This document shows positions 51,577-61,706 of a stretch of DNA of 64,000 nucleotides, one piece after another (within the stretch, counting starts at the first letter, position 1; each line of letters begins with the position of its first letter). Made by a program: the position numbers and the translations under genes. The notes under the pieces are model-generated. The model did not search any database and was not told the origin of the DNA. It was given only the letters and a program-made list of their open reading frames with translations. Origin of the DNA: Prorocentrum cordatum (Eukaryota > Sar > Dinophyceae > Prorocentrales > Prorocentraceae); NCBI GenBank assembly GCA_963575745.1, contig CAUYUJ010018056.1, forward strand, positions 62,001 to 126,000, given 5' to 3'.

Positions 51577-53740
51577 GACGTCGAGCCCCCACCCCGAGTC
51601 GGCGGAGGATCGAGGCTGGAGGTTTTCGGGCGTTCGCGTCGGTTCTCGGCGGTTCTCGAGCCTCGCCTCGCCAGGGGCGTTCTTTCGGGGTGCACAGCTG
51701 CCCGGGGCCCGATCCCGCAAGCCAAGAGGCGGGGCATCATCGAGTCCTCCTCCACCACCCAGCCCAGACCCCCTTATCGAGTCCTGAAGAAGTCACGACG
51801 GCAGGTTTTTCGCTATTTTCGTCCTCTGGGGGCCCTCGCTGGGCCTCAGGACCGTCAAAAAGACGACCGGTCCCGGGGAAAGGGTCGAGACCTCCTGGGG
51901 GTCGACGTTATGAAAAAAATGACGTCGGGGGTCTGAGAGGGTTCATTTCGATTCGATACCGATCTCGCCCAGCTCGATACGATGCGAGTTCGGTTTCCAG
52001 GCAATCCGATTCTGCCCGATGCTTGCACCGCGTCGTTGTGTATTCTGGCGTGGGCGATCTGACTCGAATTCGGCTCCGCGCCGTTACAGCCAGACCCGAC
52101 GCACATTCCGTTTCGATCCGATTCCCCGATTCGATAATGATTGGTCTGGCCTGGTGAGGGGCCCGTGGGGTGTCGATGCCGGGCGGACCCCCCCAGGGGT
52201 TGGAGAGTGGCGGAGAGAGTGCTCTCGTGTTCTGCGCTGGATTCACCTTTGGAGCTCATATCTTCTAGGCCTCATAAATGGAGTCGGACTAGATGGGGTC
52301 GGAGGATCGCGCCGCATCGCCGATGCATCGACGATGCGGCTCGATGCGGAGCCCGGTTTTCTCCACGCCGACGTCGCCGATGCGTCGCCGACGTCGGCGA
52401 TGAATCGCCGAAGCATTGGCGATGCGACGCGATCCCCCGACCACGTCTACTCGGACCCCACCCAGGAGGCCTCTATATCGGCCCAGCTCCTCTCTCGGCG
52501 GCGAGAGCGCGGGGGCCGCCCGGGCTGTTGCGGAGGAGCAGCGGCGGACGGAACGGTTCCGAGGGCGGGTTGGCGGGGCCATACGGGGGGTGAGCGAGGG
52601 GGGACATGAGAAGGAGAAGGCCTTCTCGGAAGGCAGTGGGGCTTCTCAGAAGGCCTCCGGCCTCCGAGAGGTCTTCAGGGTCTTCGGGGAAGGCTCAGGA
52701 AGCCTCTCAGAAGGCGGGGGGCTCGGGGGGCTTCCGAGCCTTCCGAGAAGGCCCGCCCCTTCTCACTTCCCCCCCCGAGGTTCCGCCGCCGACGGAAGGG
52801 CGACGCGGCTGTACCAGGTCAGCCCTAGGGACGCGAAGGCGGTTGCGCGTCGTCGCTTGGGCCTCATCGCTTGGGCGCGAAGGTGCGAGCACATCGCGTG
52901 GCACATTGCACGAAGTTTGGTGGCATAGCTGAGGAGCAAGGCTTTTCGAAGGCGCCTCAGGGGCTTGGGCCAAAGAGGGGCGGCTCGATGTTCTGGGGCT
53001 GTCGGGGGCAAGCCGCACGGCGCAAGGGCAGAGGCTGCGGTTCTAATTTGACAAAGGTCCGGGACAGGATTCTGCGTCCTCGGCGATTCGAGTCGGGGCT
53101 GGGGGTCCCTCCGATTTGTGGGACCAGCCGGGAAGCCATGGGATTCGGCACGAGAGCAGAACTGGCTAAGCCGACGCCTGTCCCGGCAACGTTCGAGCAG
53201 ATTTGATCAACAAGTAATACGGGCCGCCCATAATTGCGGGCCCAGAGAGCCAATAAAGTCGGAGGATCGCGCCACATCGCCGATGAATCGCAAATGCGGC
53301 ATGATCTGAAACCCCATGCTCTTCACTCAGGCCCCAGCTGGCTGGCCTCCAGTTTAGCAGGCTGGCCCCTCAGGCCAGGACCCCACCTCGGGTGCCCTCT
53401 CGACGCAGCCTGGCATGGGGTGCTGTGCCGGTGCGTGGCACGAGGAGATATCGGGCGAGCGCCCTGGCTTCACGTGAGAGCCCCCGGCAGAGCGAGCCCG
53501 ATCGAGAAGAAGGCTCTGGGAGCCCTCGGCCACGGCTTTTTCACCGGCCTGGGGGGGCGGCATAACGCCCCGCGGGGAGCCCCTGCATCCCCCTGCAGCG
53601 CCACACTGCCTTCGATGCCCCGCTCCAGGGTCTGTCTCGATCCGATCGGTCCGATGCGATATCGATGTCGGCCAGCCCGATCCGATTTGACTCCGATCGG
53701 GAGCCTCGAGACGGGGTCAATGCAAATGGGGGTCAGCCAG
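51577..53740. other. Stretch of GATTCG-rich and GCCGATG-rich repeats
   Basis: 51940-52140 and 53630-53710 are built from CCGATTCGATT-like words. 52300-52440 and 53257-53300 share GTCGGAGGATCGCGCC and CATCGCCGATG words. 52610-52770 has CTTCTCAGAAGGC words. No gene recognised. Confidence 0.45.
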
Positions 53741-53744
53741 AGCG

Positions 53745-53850
53745 CCGGATCTTGCAGGATCCTGCAGAGCCAGGGTTGCATTGACCTGGGCTAGCGCGCC
53801 GCAGGATCCTGCAGGATCCTGCGGGATCTTGCAGGATCCTGCAACGCCCG
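53745..53850. repeat. GGATCCTGCA palindromic minisatellite
   Basis: About six GGATCCTGCA decamers in two groups around 53750-53765 and 53800-53845. GGATCC and the whole CAGGATCCTG are self-complementary, so the array can form hairpins. Confidence 0.85.
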
Positions 53851-53937
53851 ACTGACCTGGGTTTGCATTGACCCCGGCCAGTAGATCCCTTCAGATGCAA
53901 CTCCTGGGAGGTCAAATTCTGATTTTGCTCTGGTCCG

Positions 53938-54020
53938 AAATCCGGCTTAATCCCGCTGAATCCCGCATAATCCGACTGAATCCCGTTTTAATCCCGCTTA
54001 ATCCGGCTTAATCCGAGGCG
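53938..54020. repeat. AATCCCGCTT decamer minisatellite
   Basis: Seven to eight AATCC(C/G)GCTTA-like units in 80 bp. Confidence 0.85.
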
Positions 54021-54114
54021 ATGCTCGCATACAGCGTTGTTGTGCATCCTAGCGCAGCCGATCCGGTTTGATTTGGGCTCCGTGCCGATGCGGCGCGCTT
54101 CGACGTACGTCTAA

Positions 54115-54262
54115 GTCGGGCGTGTCTCTCTACAGGAAGAATATTCGAAAATAGTCCAAAAATATTCTGGGGACGATTTTTCTACTATTTTTGACCATTG
54201 GGGTGAATTTTGGGATTATTCTTTTTTCGTCCAAAACCCGTCTGTAGAGAGACATGCCCGAC
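54115..54262. mobile_element. MITE family B, copy 3
   Basis: GTCGGGCGTGTCTCTCTACA at the left, and its near-exact inverted form GTCGGGCATGTCTCTCTACA at the right. The flanks themselves continue the symmetry (ACGTACGTCTAA and TTAAACGTACGT-like), so the TIR may extend further. 148 bp. Confidence 0.85.
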
Positions 54263-55640
54263 CTAAACGTACGTTCTCGGACGGGCCTAGAAACGAGAGA
54301 GATCCATTCTGGAGCGTTACGGAACGCTCTGAGGCCGCGGCTCCCGAGACAGCCTCCACACGAGGCCGCCGATTCTCAGAAATTCTCGATTTGTATCGGT
54401 GCGCTTTTGTCTCGATTCTGCCTTCGTCTTATTTCAACGCACGTTCTGATCCGACCCGATGTCCCGGTTCGATGCTGACTGCCCCTGCGCCAGGGCGCCG
54501 GTCAGGATGGCGGGCGAGCTGACCACGCGGCAGAAGCTGGACACCCAGGGCGCCGATACGGGCAGGGCTCATTTCGACGCCTCCGATTCGATTCGATCTC
54601 GATGACCTTCGATGCCGATTCGATTCGACTTGCAATTCCGATTCGGACTCCGATTTCTCAATGGAGGCCTTAGTGGCCTGCCGATTTCCGCCGATTCGAC
54701 TTCTCCCGACTCTTGGCTGCCGATTTCCGCCGATCCGATCAAGTTCGATCGCCGATCCGACTTACCGATTCGATTCTGGGCTCTCCCGCAGTGGGGGACT
54801 GGCTGAGGGGGGGAGCATCGACCCCAAATCGCCCATTCATCGCTGGTCCGGGGCCTGCATGGACCCCAAATCGCCGATTCATCGCTAGTCGCGCGCATCA
54901 CCGATTTATCCGCGACGTATCGTCGATTCCAGGTCTGCGTTTCTCCCGTGAGCGAGTCACCCCCGGAGGTCGGCGCAGATTTCTTGGGGCGGCGCTTGGC
55001 CCCCCTCCCTGGCTTGCGTCAGGGACGGCGCCAGAGACGCCGCCAGCGGGGGCTCAGAGCCAGAAACGCCTGCGGACATCTGGGAATCTATGCCGATCCC
55101 TTCTTTTATATCCCCGCCCCACGAGGGCCCTTGCATCCTTGCCTCTCAGCCTGGCCTGGCCCTTAGCCGTGGGCCACGGGCTTCCAACTGCGGGCACCCA
55201 AGGGCACTGCATCCTTACCGCACTTCCGTGCACTCCCGACACCCGCCGATCCGTTTGTTTTCGATCCGCGGCCCCAAAGGTCCCGACCAGGGCTTGCACT
55301 GAAGGGGTCCTAGCGGATCTTTAAGGATTTGGCGAATGCGGGCGGCCGATTTCGGTAGGCCGCCAGGTTCCCGGTTCTGGGTTCCAGGGTTCCCGGTTCT
55401 GGGTTTTTGGTCCCCAGGTTCCCGGTTCCGCGTTCCCGATCGCAGGGTTCTTGGGTTCCCGGTTCCGGGTTCGATCGATCGATAACGTGAGATCGATCTC
55501 ATTATCGATCTCACTACCGATCGCACTATGGAACTCACTGTCGACCTCACGATCGTTCTCACACCCTCACCAAATTTTCAAAACAACCACTTGGATTTTT
55601 GTTCTGGTGTAAGTGTTCATGACTCGAGGGGGTCTGGGTA
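54263..55640. other. GATTCG-rich and GGTTCCCGG-rich low-complexity stretch
   Basis: 54420-54780 has CCGATTCGATT words, 54800-54930 has CGATTCATCGC words shared with intron 1 of the gene at 38.4 kb, 55360-55470 is a GGTTCCCGGTTCTG minisatellite, and 55480-55560 has ATCGATCTCACT words. A 203-codon frame (54713-55324) has no domain. Confidence 0.45.
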
Positions 55641-55643
55641 TCG

Positions 55644-55798
55644 TCGGTGGCGGCAAAGAGGGGTGTGATGACTAGGGGTGGGGGATATCATGGCGGGGGC
55701 CATGATATTTCCCCGGATTTCATGGCGCCTCCTCCTCCTATTTCATTATGTCCCTGGCCCCCCCGCTGGGCCGCGCACATGCCGCCGGTCATGATTTG

Positions 55799-55833
<35 letters not shown>

Positions 55834-55865
55834 CTCTTGGACACCCCCCTCTTGGCCGCCCCCGA
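55644..55865. mobile_element. MITE family A, copy 3
   Basis: Termini TCGGTGGCGGCAAAGAGGGG and, inverted, TCGGGGGCGGCCAAGAGGGG. Flanking 5-mers TATCG and CATCG. Same internal GATATCATGG palindrome as copy 2. Includes a CA microsatellite (55802-55831). Confidence 0.85.
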
Positions 55866-55976
55866 CATCGCTCCCCCCCGGAGGACATGGCCCTGAGCGA
55901 CCTGCCCCTGGACCGCTCCGACGACGGCCGAGGCAGAGCCGGCGGCCGCCGCCGCGGGCTCGGCTACCAGGATTAA

Positions 55977-56151
55977 GTCGGGCCTGTCCTCCTACAGGGG
56001 GATTTTCGACGAAAAATAGAAAATAGTCAAGAAATAGTCCAAAAATAGTCTGGGGACTATTTTTGTTAGTATTTTTTGACCACTTTGGAGTATTTTTGGG
56101 GGTGTGTTTATTTTTTCGTCGAAAATCCCCCTGTAGGGGGACACGCCGGAC
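55977..56151. mobile_element. MITE family B, copy 4
   Basis: GTCGGGCCTGTCCTCCTACA at the left, and the inverted right end GTCCGGCGTGTCCCCCTACA, continuing through GGGGGATTTTCGACGAAAAA on both sides. 175 bp. Sits between a family A MITE and the 56300 repeat. Confidence 0.9.
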
Positions 56152-56299
56152 ATAATACCAGGAGCGCGACAGGAGCCGGGAGCGGCGGGAGCCGCACGGC
56201 CGGCGGGACCGCTTCGAGGACCCTGGCCAGCGCCCAGAGCCGGGGGCCCAGGTCCCCAGGCTTCAGAGTAGGAAGAGTCGAGGAAGAGAATAGCATCTT

Positions 56300-56525
56300 G
56301 GCTCGCCTACAGCCCTACCAAACCATGTTCTAAGAACCTTTTGTGGATTCCACGAAATGTGCTTAGAGCATTTCTGGCCGGGACTGGCTTGTTTTAACAC
56401 ATCGGGTTTATGTTCTAAGAACATGGCTTTTGTTCTTAGAATATTTTGGGGTTCTAAGAAATTTCGTGGTAGGACTATAGAAATGCCGGGACGGTCGGTC
56501 TCTGCTCAAAAGAAAGTGCCATAAG
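56300..56525. repeat. Dispersed repeat with TTCTAAGAAC palindromes
   Basis: Homologue of 41500-41745. CCATGTTCTAAGAAC near 56318 is mirrored by GTTCTAAGAACATGG near 56415. Confidence 0.65.
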
Positions 56526-56547
56526 CATGGACTGTTCTGGCGCTCCA

Positions 56548-56672
56548 CGCGGATCTCGTGGATCCGCGCTGGGCCCCCAAGCGGCGCCTCCAGCGCCGCC
56601 TTTGGTGCGCTCCGCGTGCCATGGAGGGGGGCCCAGGCCAGATCCAAGAAGTCCGCGCGGACCTCCAAAAGT
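56548..56672. mobile_element. Foldback element, copy 3
   Basis: ACGCGGATCTCGTGGATCCG pairs with CAGATCCAAGAAGTCCGCGC. GCGCTGGGCCCCC pairs with GGGGGGCCCAGGC. Confidence 0.75.
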
Positions 56673-56789
56673 ATATGTCAATGCCTTGTGTTCTTCATCC
56701 TTCAAGATCACCGAGCGCATTCCACTACTCGCAAAGTATTCGAAAACGTCTGAAAATAAAACATGGAAAGCGCGCTACTGGATCAGCCT

Positions 56790-56945
56790 GTAATTGAAAA
56801 GGGGGAGGGGGGGGGCTCGCAGAACTCCCCCCCCCCCACCCTCCCTTTAAGGGGGGGGTGGGATTTTCGACCCCCCCCTCCCCTTCGCGTTGGAAAAGGA
56901 GGGGGGGGTCGGACCCCCCCCCTCCCCCCCTTCGCGCCAAACAGA
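56790..56945. repeat. Alternating poly-G and poly-C tracts
   Basis: Runs of 7-12 G or C alternate across 150 bp, so the region can pair with itself and can form G-quadruplexes. Similar tracts occur at 58660-58880. Confidence 0.85.
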
Positions 56946-56999
56946 GAGCCACGCAGGGGGCCTCTCCCACTGCTCCTGTCTGCGCAGGAGATGGTGGGT

Positions 57000-58545
57000 A
57001 GGGAATACGGAGTAGGGAATAGTGAGTAGTGAGTAGTACTGAGTAGTAAGTAGTGAGTAGTGAGCAGTGAGTCGTGAAGAGTGAGTAGCGAGTACTGAGT
57101 AATGATTAGTGAGTAGTGAGTGATGAGCAGTGAGTACTGAGTAGGGAGTAGGGAGTAGGGAGTAGCGTCAAGTGGGTAGTGGTAGTGGGTAGTCGGTGGT
57201 GAGTAGTCAGTAGTGAGTAGTGGGCAACGGTAGTGCGTAGTGAGTAGTGAGTAGTGAGTAGAGATAAGTCAGTAGTGAGTAGTGAGTACTGAGTACTGAG
57301 TAGGAAGTAGTGAGTAGTGACTCGTGCGTAGAGAGTACCGAGTAGTGAGTTGGGTGTAGGGAGTAGTGAATAGTGAGTAGTGCGTAGTGAGTAGTGAGTA
57401 GTGAGTGGTGAGTAGTGGGTAGTGGGTAGTGGGTAGTGAGTAGTCGGTGGTGAGTAGTCAGTAGTGAGTAGTGGGCAACGGTAGTGCGTAGTGAGTAGTG
57501 AGTAGTGAGTAGAGATAAGTCAGTAGTGAGTAGTGAGTACTGAGTACTGAGTAGGAAGTAGTGAGTAGTGACTCGTGCGTAGAGAGTACCGAGTAGTGAG
57601 TTGGGTGTAGGGAGTAGTGAATAGTGAGTAGTGCGTAGTGAGTAGTGAGTAGTGAGTGGTGAGTAGTGGGTAGTGGGTAGTGAGTAGTGAGTCGCGAGTA
57701 TGGAGTAGCGAGTCAAAGGTAGTGAGAAGCAGTCGTGGGTAGTGAGTAGTGAGTAGGGAGTAGGCAGCAGTGAGTAGTGAGTAGTGAGTGGCGCGTAGAG
57801 AGTAGCGAGTAGTGAGTATTGAGTAGTAAGTAGTGAGTAGTGAGTAGGGAGTAGTGACTAATGTGTACTGAGATGTGAGAAGTGGGTAGCGAGTAGTGAG
57901 TAGTGAGTAGTGAGTAGGGAATGGTCAGCAGCGAGAAGTGAATGGTGAGTAGGGAGTAGCAGGTAGTGACTAGTGAGTGGTGAGCAGTGAGTAGAGAGAA
58001 GTGAGCACTGAGTAGTGCGTAGTGAGTAGTGGGTGGTGAGTATGGAATATTGGGGAATATTGAGTAACGAGTAGCGGGTAGGGAGTAGCGAGTAGCGCGT
58101 ACTGACTAGTGAGTAGTTCGTAATGAGTGGTGAGTAGTGACTAGTGAGTACTGAGTAGTGCGTAGGGAGTAGTGAGTAGGGATTAAGGAGAAGCGAGGAG
58201 TGAGGAGTGAGTGGTGAGTAGTGGGTGGCGAGAACTGAGTATTGAGTAGCGAGTACCGAGTAGGGAGTAGCGAGCAGTGAGTAGTGAGTAGTGAGTAGTG
58301 CGTACTGTGTAGGGAGTAGCGAGTAGACAGTAGTGAGTAGTGAGTACCGAGTAGTGAGTAGTGGGAAGTGAGTATTGAGTAGTGGATGGTGTTTAGTGAG
58401 TAGTGAATAGTGAGTAGTGGGCAGTGCGCAGGGCGTAGTGAGTAGTGAGCATTGAGCACAGAGTAGCGAGTAGGGAGTAGGGAGTAGTGAGTACGAAGCA
58501 GTGAGTAGCGAGTAGTGGGTAGTGGGTAGTGAGTAGTGAGTATCG
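57000..58545. repeat. TAGTGAG heptamer minisatellite
   Basis: About 1.5 kb of GAGTAGT words, mostly 7 bp, with point variants. A segment from 57191 to about 57430 is repeated almost exactly 251 bp later, showing recent higher-order duplication. It ends at a short telomere-like patch (58590-58618: GGGTTAGGGTC, GATTAGGGTTAGGGG). Tyr/Ser/Leu/Thr-rich minus-strand ORFs are artefacts. Confidence 0.95.
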
Positions 58546-59000
58546 AGTACTCTTCGGGGCTATGGGGTAGGGATGTAGTTAAGGGTCTGGGGTTAGGGTC
58601 AGGATTAGGGTTAGGGGTGGTAGGCGGGGGCGGGTTCTGGAGTCAAGGGCGGCGTGGCGAAAGGGGTGGAGGGGGGGGGGGGGGGGGCGAATTTCGAGCC
58701 CAACGGGGGGGAGTCGGACCCCCCCTTTCCTCTTTTGAAAGGGGGGGGAGGGGGCTCCCCGACGACGGACCGGGAAAAGGAGGGGGTGGGGGGGTCCCCG
58801 ACGACGGACCGGGAAAGGGGGGGGGGGCCCAACGACGGATCGGGGAAAGGGGGGAAGGGTGGAGGGTCCCACCCCCACCCCCTTGGGGTTATCCAGCGGC
58901 GCGCCCTCTAAAACATGTATTCTTCCATGTAATGAATCGTAGATCCCCCGTGGCGGATCCAGGCCGTTTGCAAGTAGTTAGTTTGCGAGTAGTGGATCGC
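58546..59000. other. G-rich stretch with 33-bp minisatellite
   Basis: 58640-58700 is a long G run. 58755-58860 holds three TCCCCGACGACGGACCGGG units separated by G runs. No gene. Confidence 0.6.
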
Positions 59001-59054
59001 GCTTGTCCAAAAAAAGGTACTCATACCTCTACCCCCCGCTCGTCTTCCCCTCCG

Positions 59055-59335
59055 TGGACCTCTCCCGGGAGGCCCTTGTCGCCACCCTTCGGATTCGCCC
59101 TGAGGTCCTGGCCAGAACGCCCCTTGGGAGAGGTCCGGGGAGCAGCGGCATCGGTACGGTGGAAGCGTTGGTCAAGGAATGTGCCCAGGAAGCTTTTGGC
59201 CCTGGAGGATTCCTTATCTGACAAAGGCGGCGGTGATATCCATGACTACTCCACGATTGGAGTTCCACCGGCTTCCAGACCCTGGATTCCTTATCCAATG
59301 ATTCCTCATCCAATGCCCCTACCGTACCCTCGGGT
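59055..59335. repeat. Dispersed repeat D joined to dispersed repeat C, copy 2
   Basis: 59055-59165 matches 50403-50520 (+) and 49767-49880 (-). 59155-59335 matches 49025-49195, including two GGATTCCTTATC words. Confidence 0.8.
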
Positions 59336-59600
59336 TTCCCCGTGGTGAGTACCAAGGGTGGTCGCGGTTCGGTCGGTTCGGTCACGTCGCAGTCGGTGGC
59401 GTTCGGTTGGCTCGGTTCGGGTCGGTTCTTGAGGCGTTGGTTGCCGCGTGGCTGCGCCCTTCTGGGCGGCATGCTGCTGCCCGTCGGTTTTGGTCGCATT
59501 CGGTGTCGCGGTCGGTTCGGTCGGGGTTCGGTTTTGCTGACGCCGTGCACGGCCTTGCGGGTACTCCTGTCGAAGAAGAAAAAAAAGTATAAAAATAAAT
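59336..59600. repeat. GGTCGGTTCGGT words
   Basis: Degenerate repeats of TCGGTTCGGTCGGTT through 59350-59550. No gene. Confidence 0.6.
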
Positions 59601-59602
59601 GT

Positions 59603-59738
59603 GTGGCGCTCCGCGCGGGTTTCTTGGATCCGCGCCTGACGGCGCCTCCCGCGCCGCCCCTGGCGCGCTTCGCGCGCCAGGGAGGGGGGGTCCAGCGCAG
59701 GTCCAAGAAATCCGCGCGGACCTCCACAAGTTGATGTT
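59603..59738. mobile_element. Foldback element, copy 4
   Basis: CCGCGCGGGTTTCTTGGATC pairs with GGTCCAAGAAATCCGCGCGG, and CTGGCGCGC pairs with GCGCGCCAG in the centre. The best preserved copy. Confidence 0.85.
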
Positions 59739-59894
59739 TATCTTGTCGCTTCTTCCTCTGTTGTGGTACACGAGCACGCTTTGCAAGCACCCTGGGATCC
59801 TGGCGCGGCAATTTTGTTCACAACGGGCGCTCCTCGGCGGGCACGGAAGCCCGTGGACGAGCACGGCGAGTGCACGGGGCTGTGGTCCCTTGAC

Positions 59895-60050
59895 GCGGGG
59901 GAGTGGGTACGGAATGCGCCCAGGAGGCGTCAGGCCCTGGGCGACTCCTTATCTGACGAGGGCGGCGGTGATAGTCATATGGCCAACCCACGACAGGAGT
60001 TCCACCAGCTTCCAGACACTGGAGTCCTTATCCAGGGCTTCGGGACCTTG
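59895..60050. repeat. Dispersed repeat C, copy 3
   Basis: GGAGTTCCACCAGCTTCCAG and GAGTCCTTATCCAGG blocks. Confidence 0.75.
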
Positions 60051-60372
60051 GCCAGCGCTCAGACTCGGGGGCCCAGGTCCCCAGGTTGACACGGGAAATG
60101 CAGGATGATGAAGAAATTGCCAGGGGTCGAGTTCACGCGGCGGCGCCCCGGATGATGATCAGAAAGACTGGCCCAGGGCCGGAAATTGTTTTTCGAATCC
60201 TCACCCACCGCCTTCCAGGGCGCGCGCCTGGACGGTCCGACGGGCCAGACGCAGCCGAAGCGAGGCAGAGGGCGCAGATTCGGAAATCAGTATGTGAACC
60301 GCTTCCCCCGCAGTCTTTTGCGAACCGTCATCCTGTATCACGTGCCCGGACATGTTTGCGCCGTTTTTTACA

Positions 60373-60374
60373 TG

Positions 60375-60428
<54 letters not shown>
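60373..60428. repeat. CAA microsatellite 1
   Basis: About 18 ACA repeats; poly-Asn or poly-Gln in translation. It precedes a 195-bp sequence duplicated after microsatellite 3. Confidence 0.95.
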
Positions 60429-60444
60429 TACTAGCACGTGGGGA

Positions 60445-60640
60445 CACTCCGTTCTCACCAGTGCCAGGGTTTTCATACGACGCCCGCCAATACCCCCACT
60501 TTGTGGGGGGGCCGGTTCAAGCTCTACCACATTTCCAAACGACTCTTCGCCACCACCCACACCCAGCTTCCCGCCCTATGACGTTCGGACACTTCACTTC
60601 GTGGCCTGCGGACGACCGTGGCTACTACACTGGCGCGTGG
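60445..60640. repeat. 195-bp direct repeat, copy 1
   Basis: Near-identical to 63288-63482 (TTCTCACCAGTGCCAGGG, CCCGCCCTATGACGTTCGGA, GGCCTGCGGACGACCGTGGC). Confidence 0.9.
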
Positions 60641-60654
60641 CTACTACACTGGCG

Positions 60655-61260
60655 GATTGTGGCCCCTGGCAGGCGCGCGTACGCCGTTGAAAGAGCTTGC
60701 GAAAGTAGCTCGCGCGAGCTCATGTAACATAAATGTTGAAAAACCATTGGTTTTTAAGGATTCGGACAGCGCGCGCGGGTAGAAATTTTGAAAATCCGTG
60801 CACGTGTTTTTCGAGGACCTACGGTGCGATTCGTGCGATTTTATGATACGCGGTGCTGAAATTCTTAAGAAACCCAATGGTGTTTGAAGATTTCGGCGTG
60901 CGCGCGCGAAGAAAAAACGAATGTGTCCCATATGGTATTATTTGACAGGGATGATGGCCCTGGCAGGCGCGCAACCGTTGTTGCAGAAGTTCGAAGCACG
61001 TGAAAAAGTTGTTCGCAAGAGCCCGTTTGACAGAAATGTTGAAAAAGTATTGGGTTTCCTAAGAAATCCGCAAGAGCGCGCGGGATGAATTTTTGAAACT
61101 TTTTTTCGAAAAACAATTGGGTTTTTCATGTTTTTATGTTAAATCGCTACGAAAACTAAGGTTTTGGAAGGATTTCATCTTGCGCGCGCGAGTGTGCACT
61201 TCGTGTCATTGTTTGCAAAGGATTCTTGAAGTTTGGCTATGTTAGAACAAGACATGTCAT
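60655..61260. repeat. About 295-bp tandem units, two copies
   Basis: GGCCCCTGGCAGGCGCGC (60660) and GGCCCTGGCAGGCGCGC (60956) start two diverged units, each continuing through AATGTTGAAAAA and GCGCGCGGG. The second is again repeated at 63655-64000. Confidence 0.75.
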
Positions 61261-61434
61261 TTTATATTGTTTTTTGACAGGGAAAGCGGGCGTCAACAAA
61301 ACAACCGGATCCGGACTCCCCCGTTTTGCCTGAGACTTCCTCACGAAAATGATGAAAATGTGGCTGCGGCCTAGGCGCGGCGGGGGGGGCGTTGGCACCA
61401 GAGCACCAGGGGGCCAACCAATAAATATCGTTTT

Positions 61435-61640
61435 TATGAGATAGAGAGAAGAAAGAAAAGGCAGAAGAAGAAGAAGTACACGGAATCTGAAAGTTAGAAA
61501 GAGAAAGAGAAGAAAGAGGAAAAAAAGAGAGAAAGAAGAAAGCAAGAAGGAAAGTAAGAAGTAAAGAAAGAGAAGAATAAAGAGAAAAAGAAGTATAAGA
61601 AAGAAGAACCAAAGAAGTAGAAGAGCAGAAAGTAATAATA
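61435..61640. repeat. Polypurine AAAGAGA tract
   Basis: About 200 bp of almost uninterrupted A and G on the + strand, leading into CAA microsatellite 2. Triplex-forming potential. Confidence 0.9.
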
Positions 61641-61642
61641 TT

Positions 61643-61643
61643 C

Positions 61644-61706
<63 letters not shown>
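61643..61706. repeat. CAA microsatellite 2
   Basis: About 21 CAA repeats. Confidence 0.95.

Noticed and set aside
54590-54620. TTCGATTCGA-type words as tRNA T-loops
   Set aside because: They belong to the GATTCG low-complexity stretch; no cloverleaf or anticodon arm can be drawn.
56285-56300. AGCATCTTGGCTCG as a relict leader
   Set aside because: Only a partial match and no coding sequence follows.
57207-58459. Tyr/Ser/Leu/Thr-rich minus-strand ORFs
   Set aside because: Translations of the TAGTGAG heptamer array.
58590-58618. True telomere
   Set aside because: Only about four imperfect TTAGGG-like units in the interior of the contig; reported only as a telomere-like patch.
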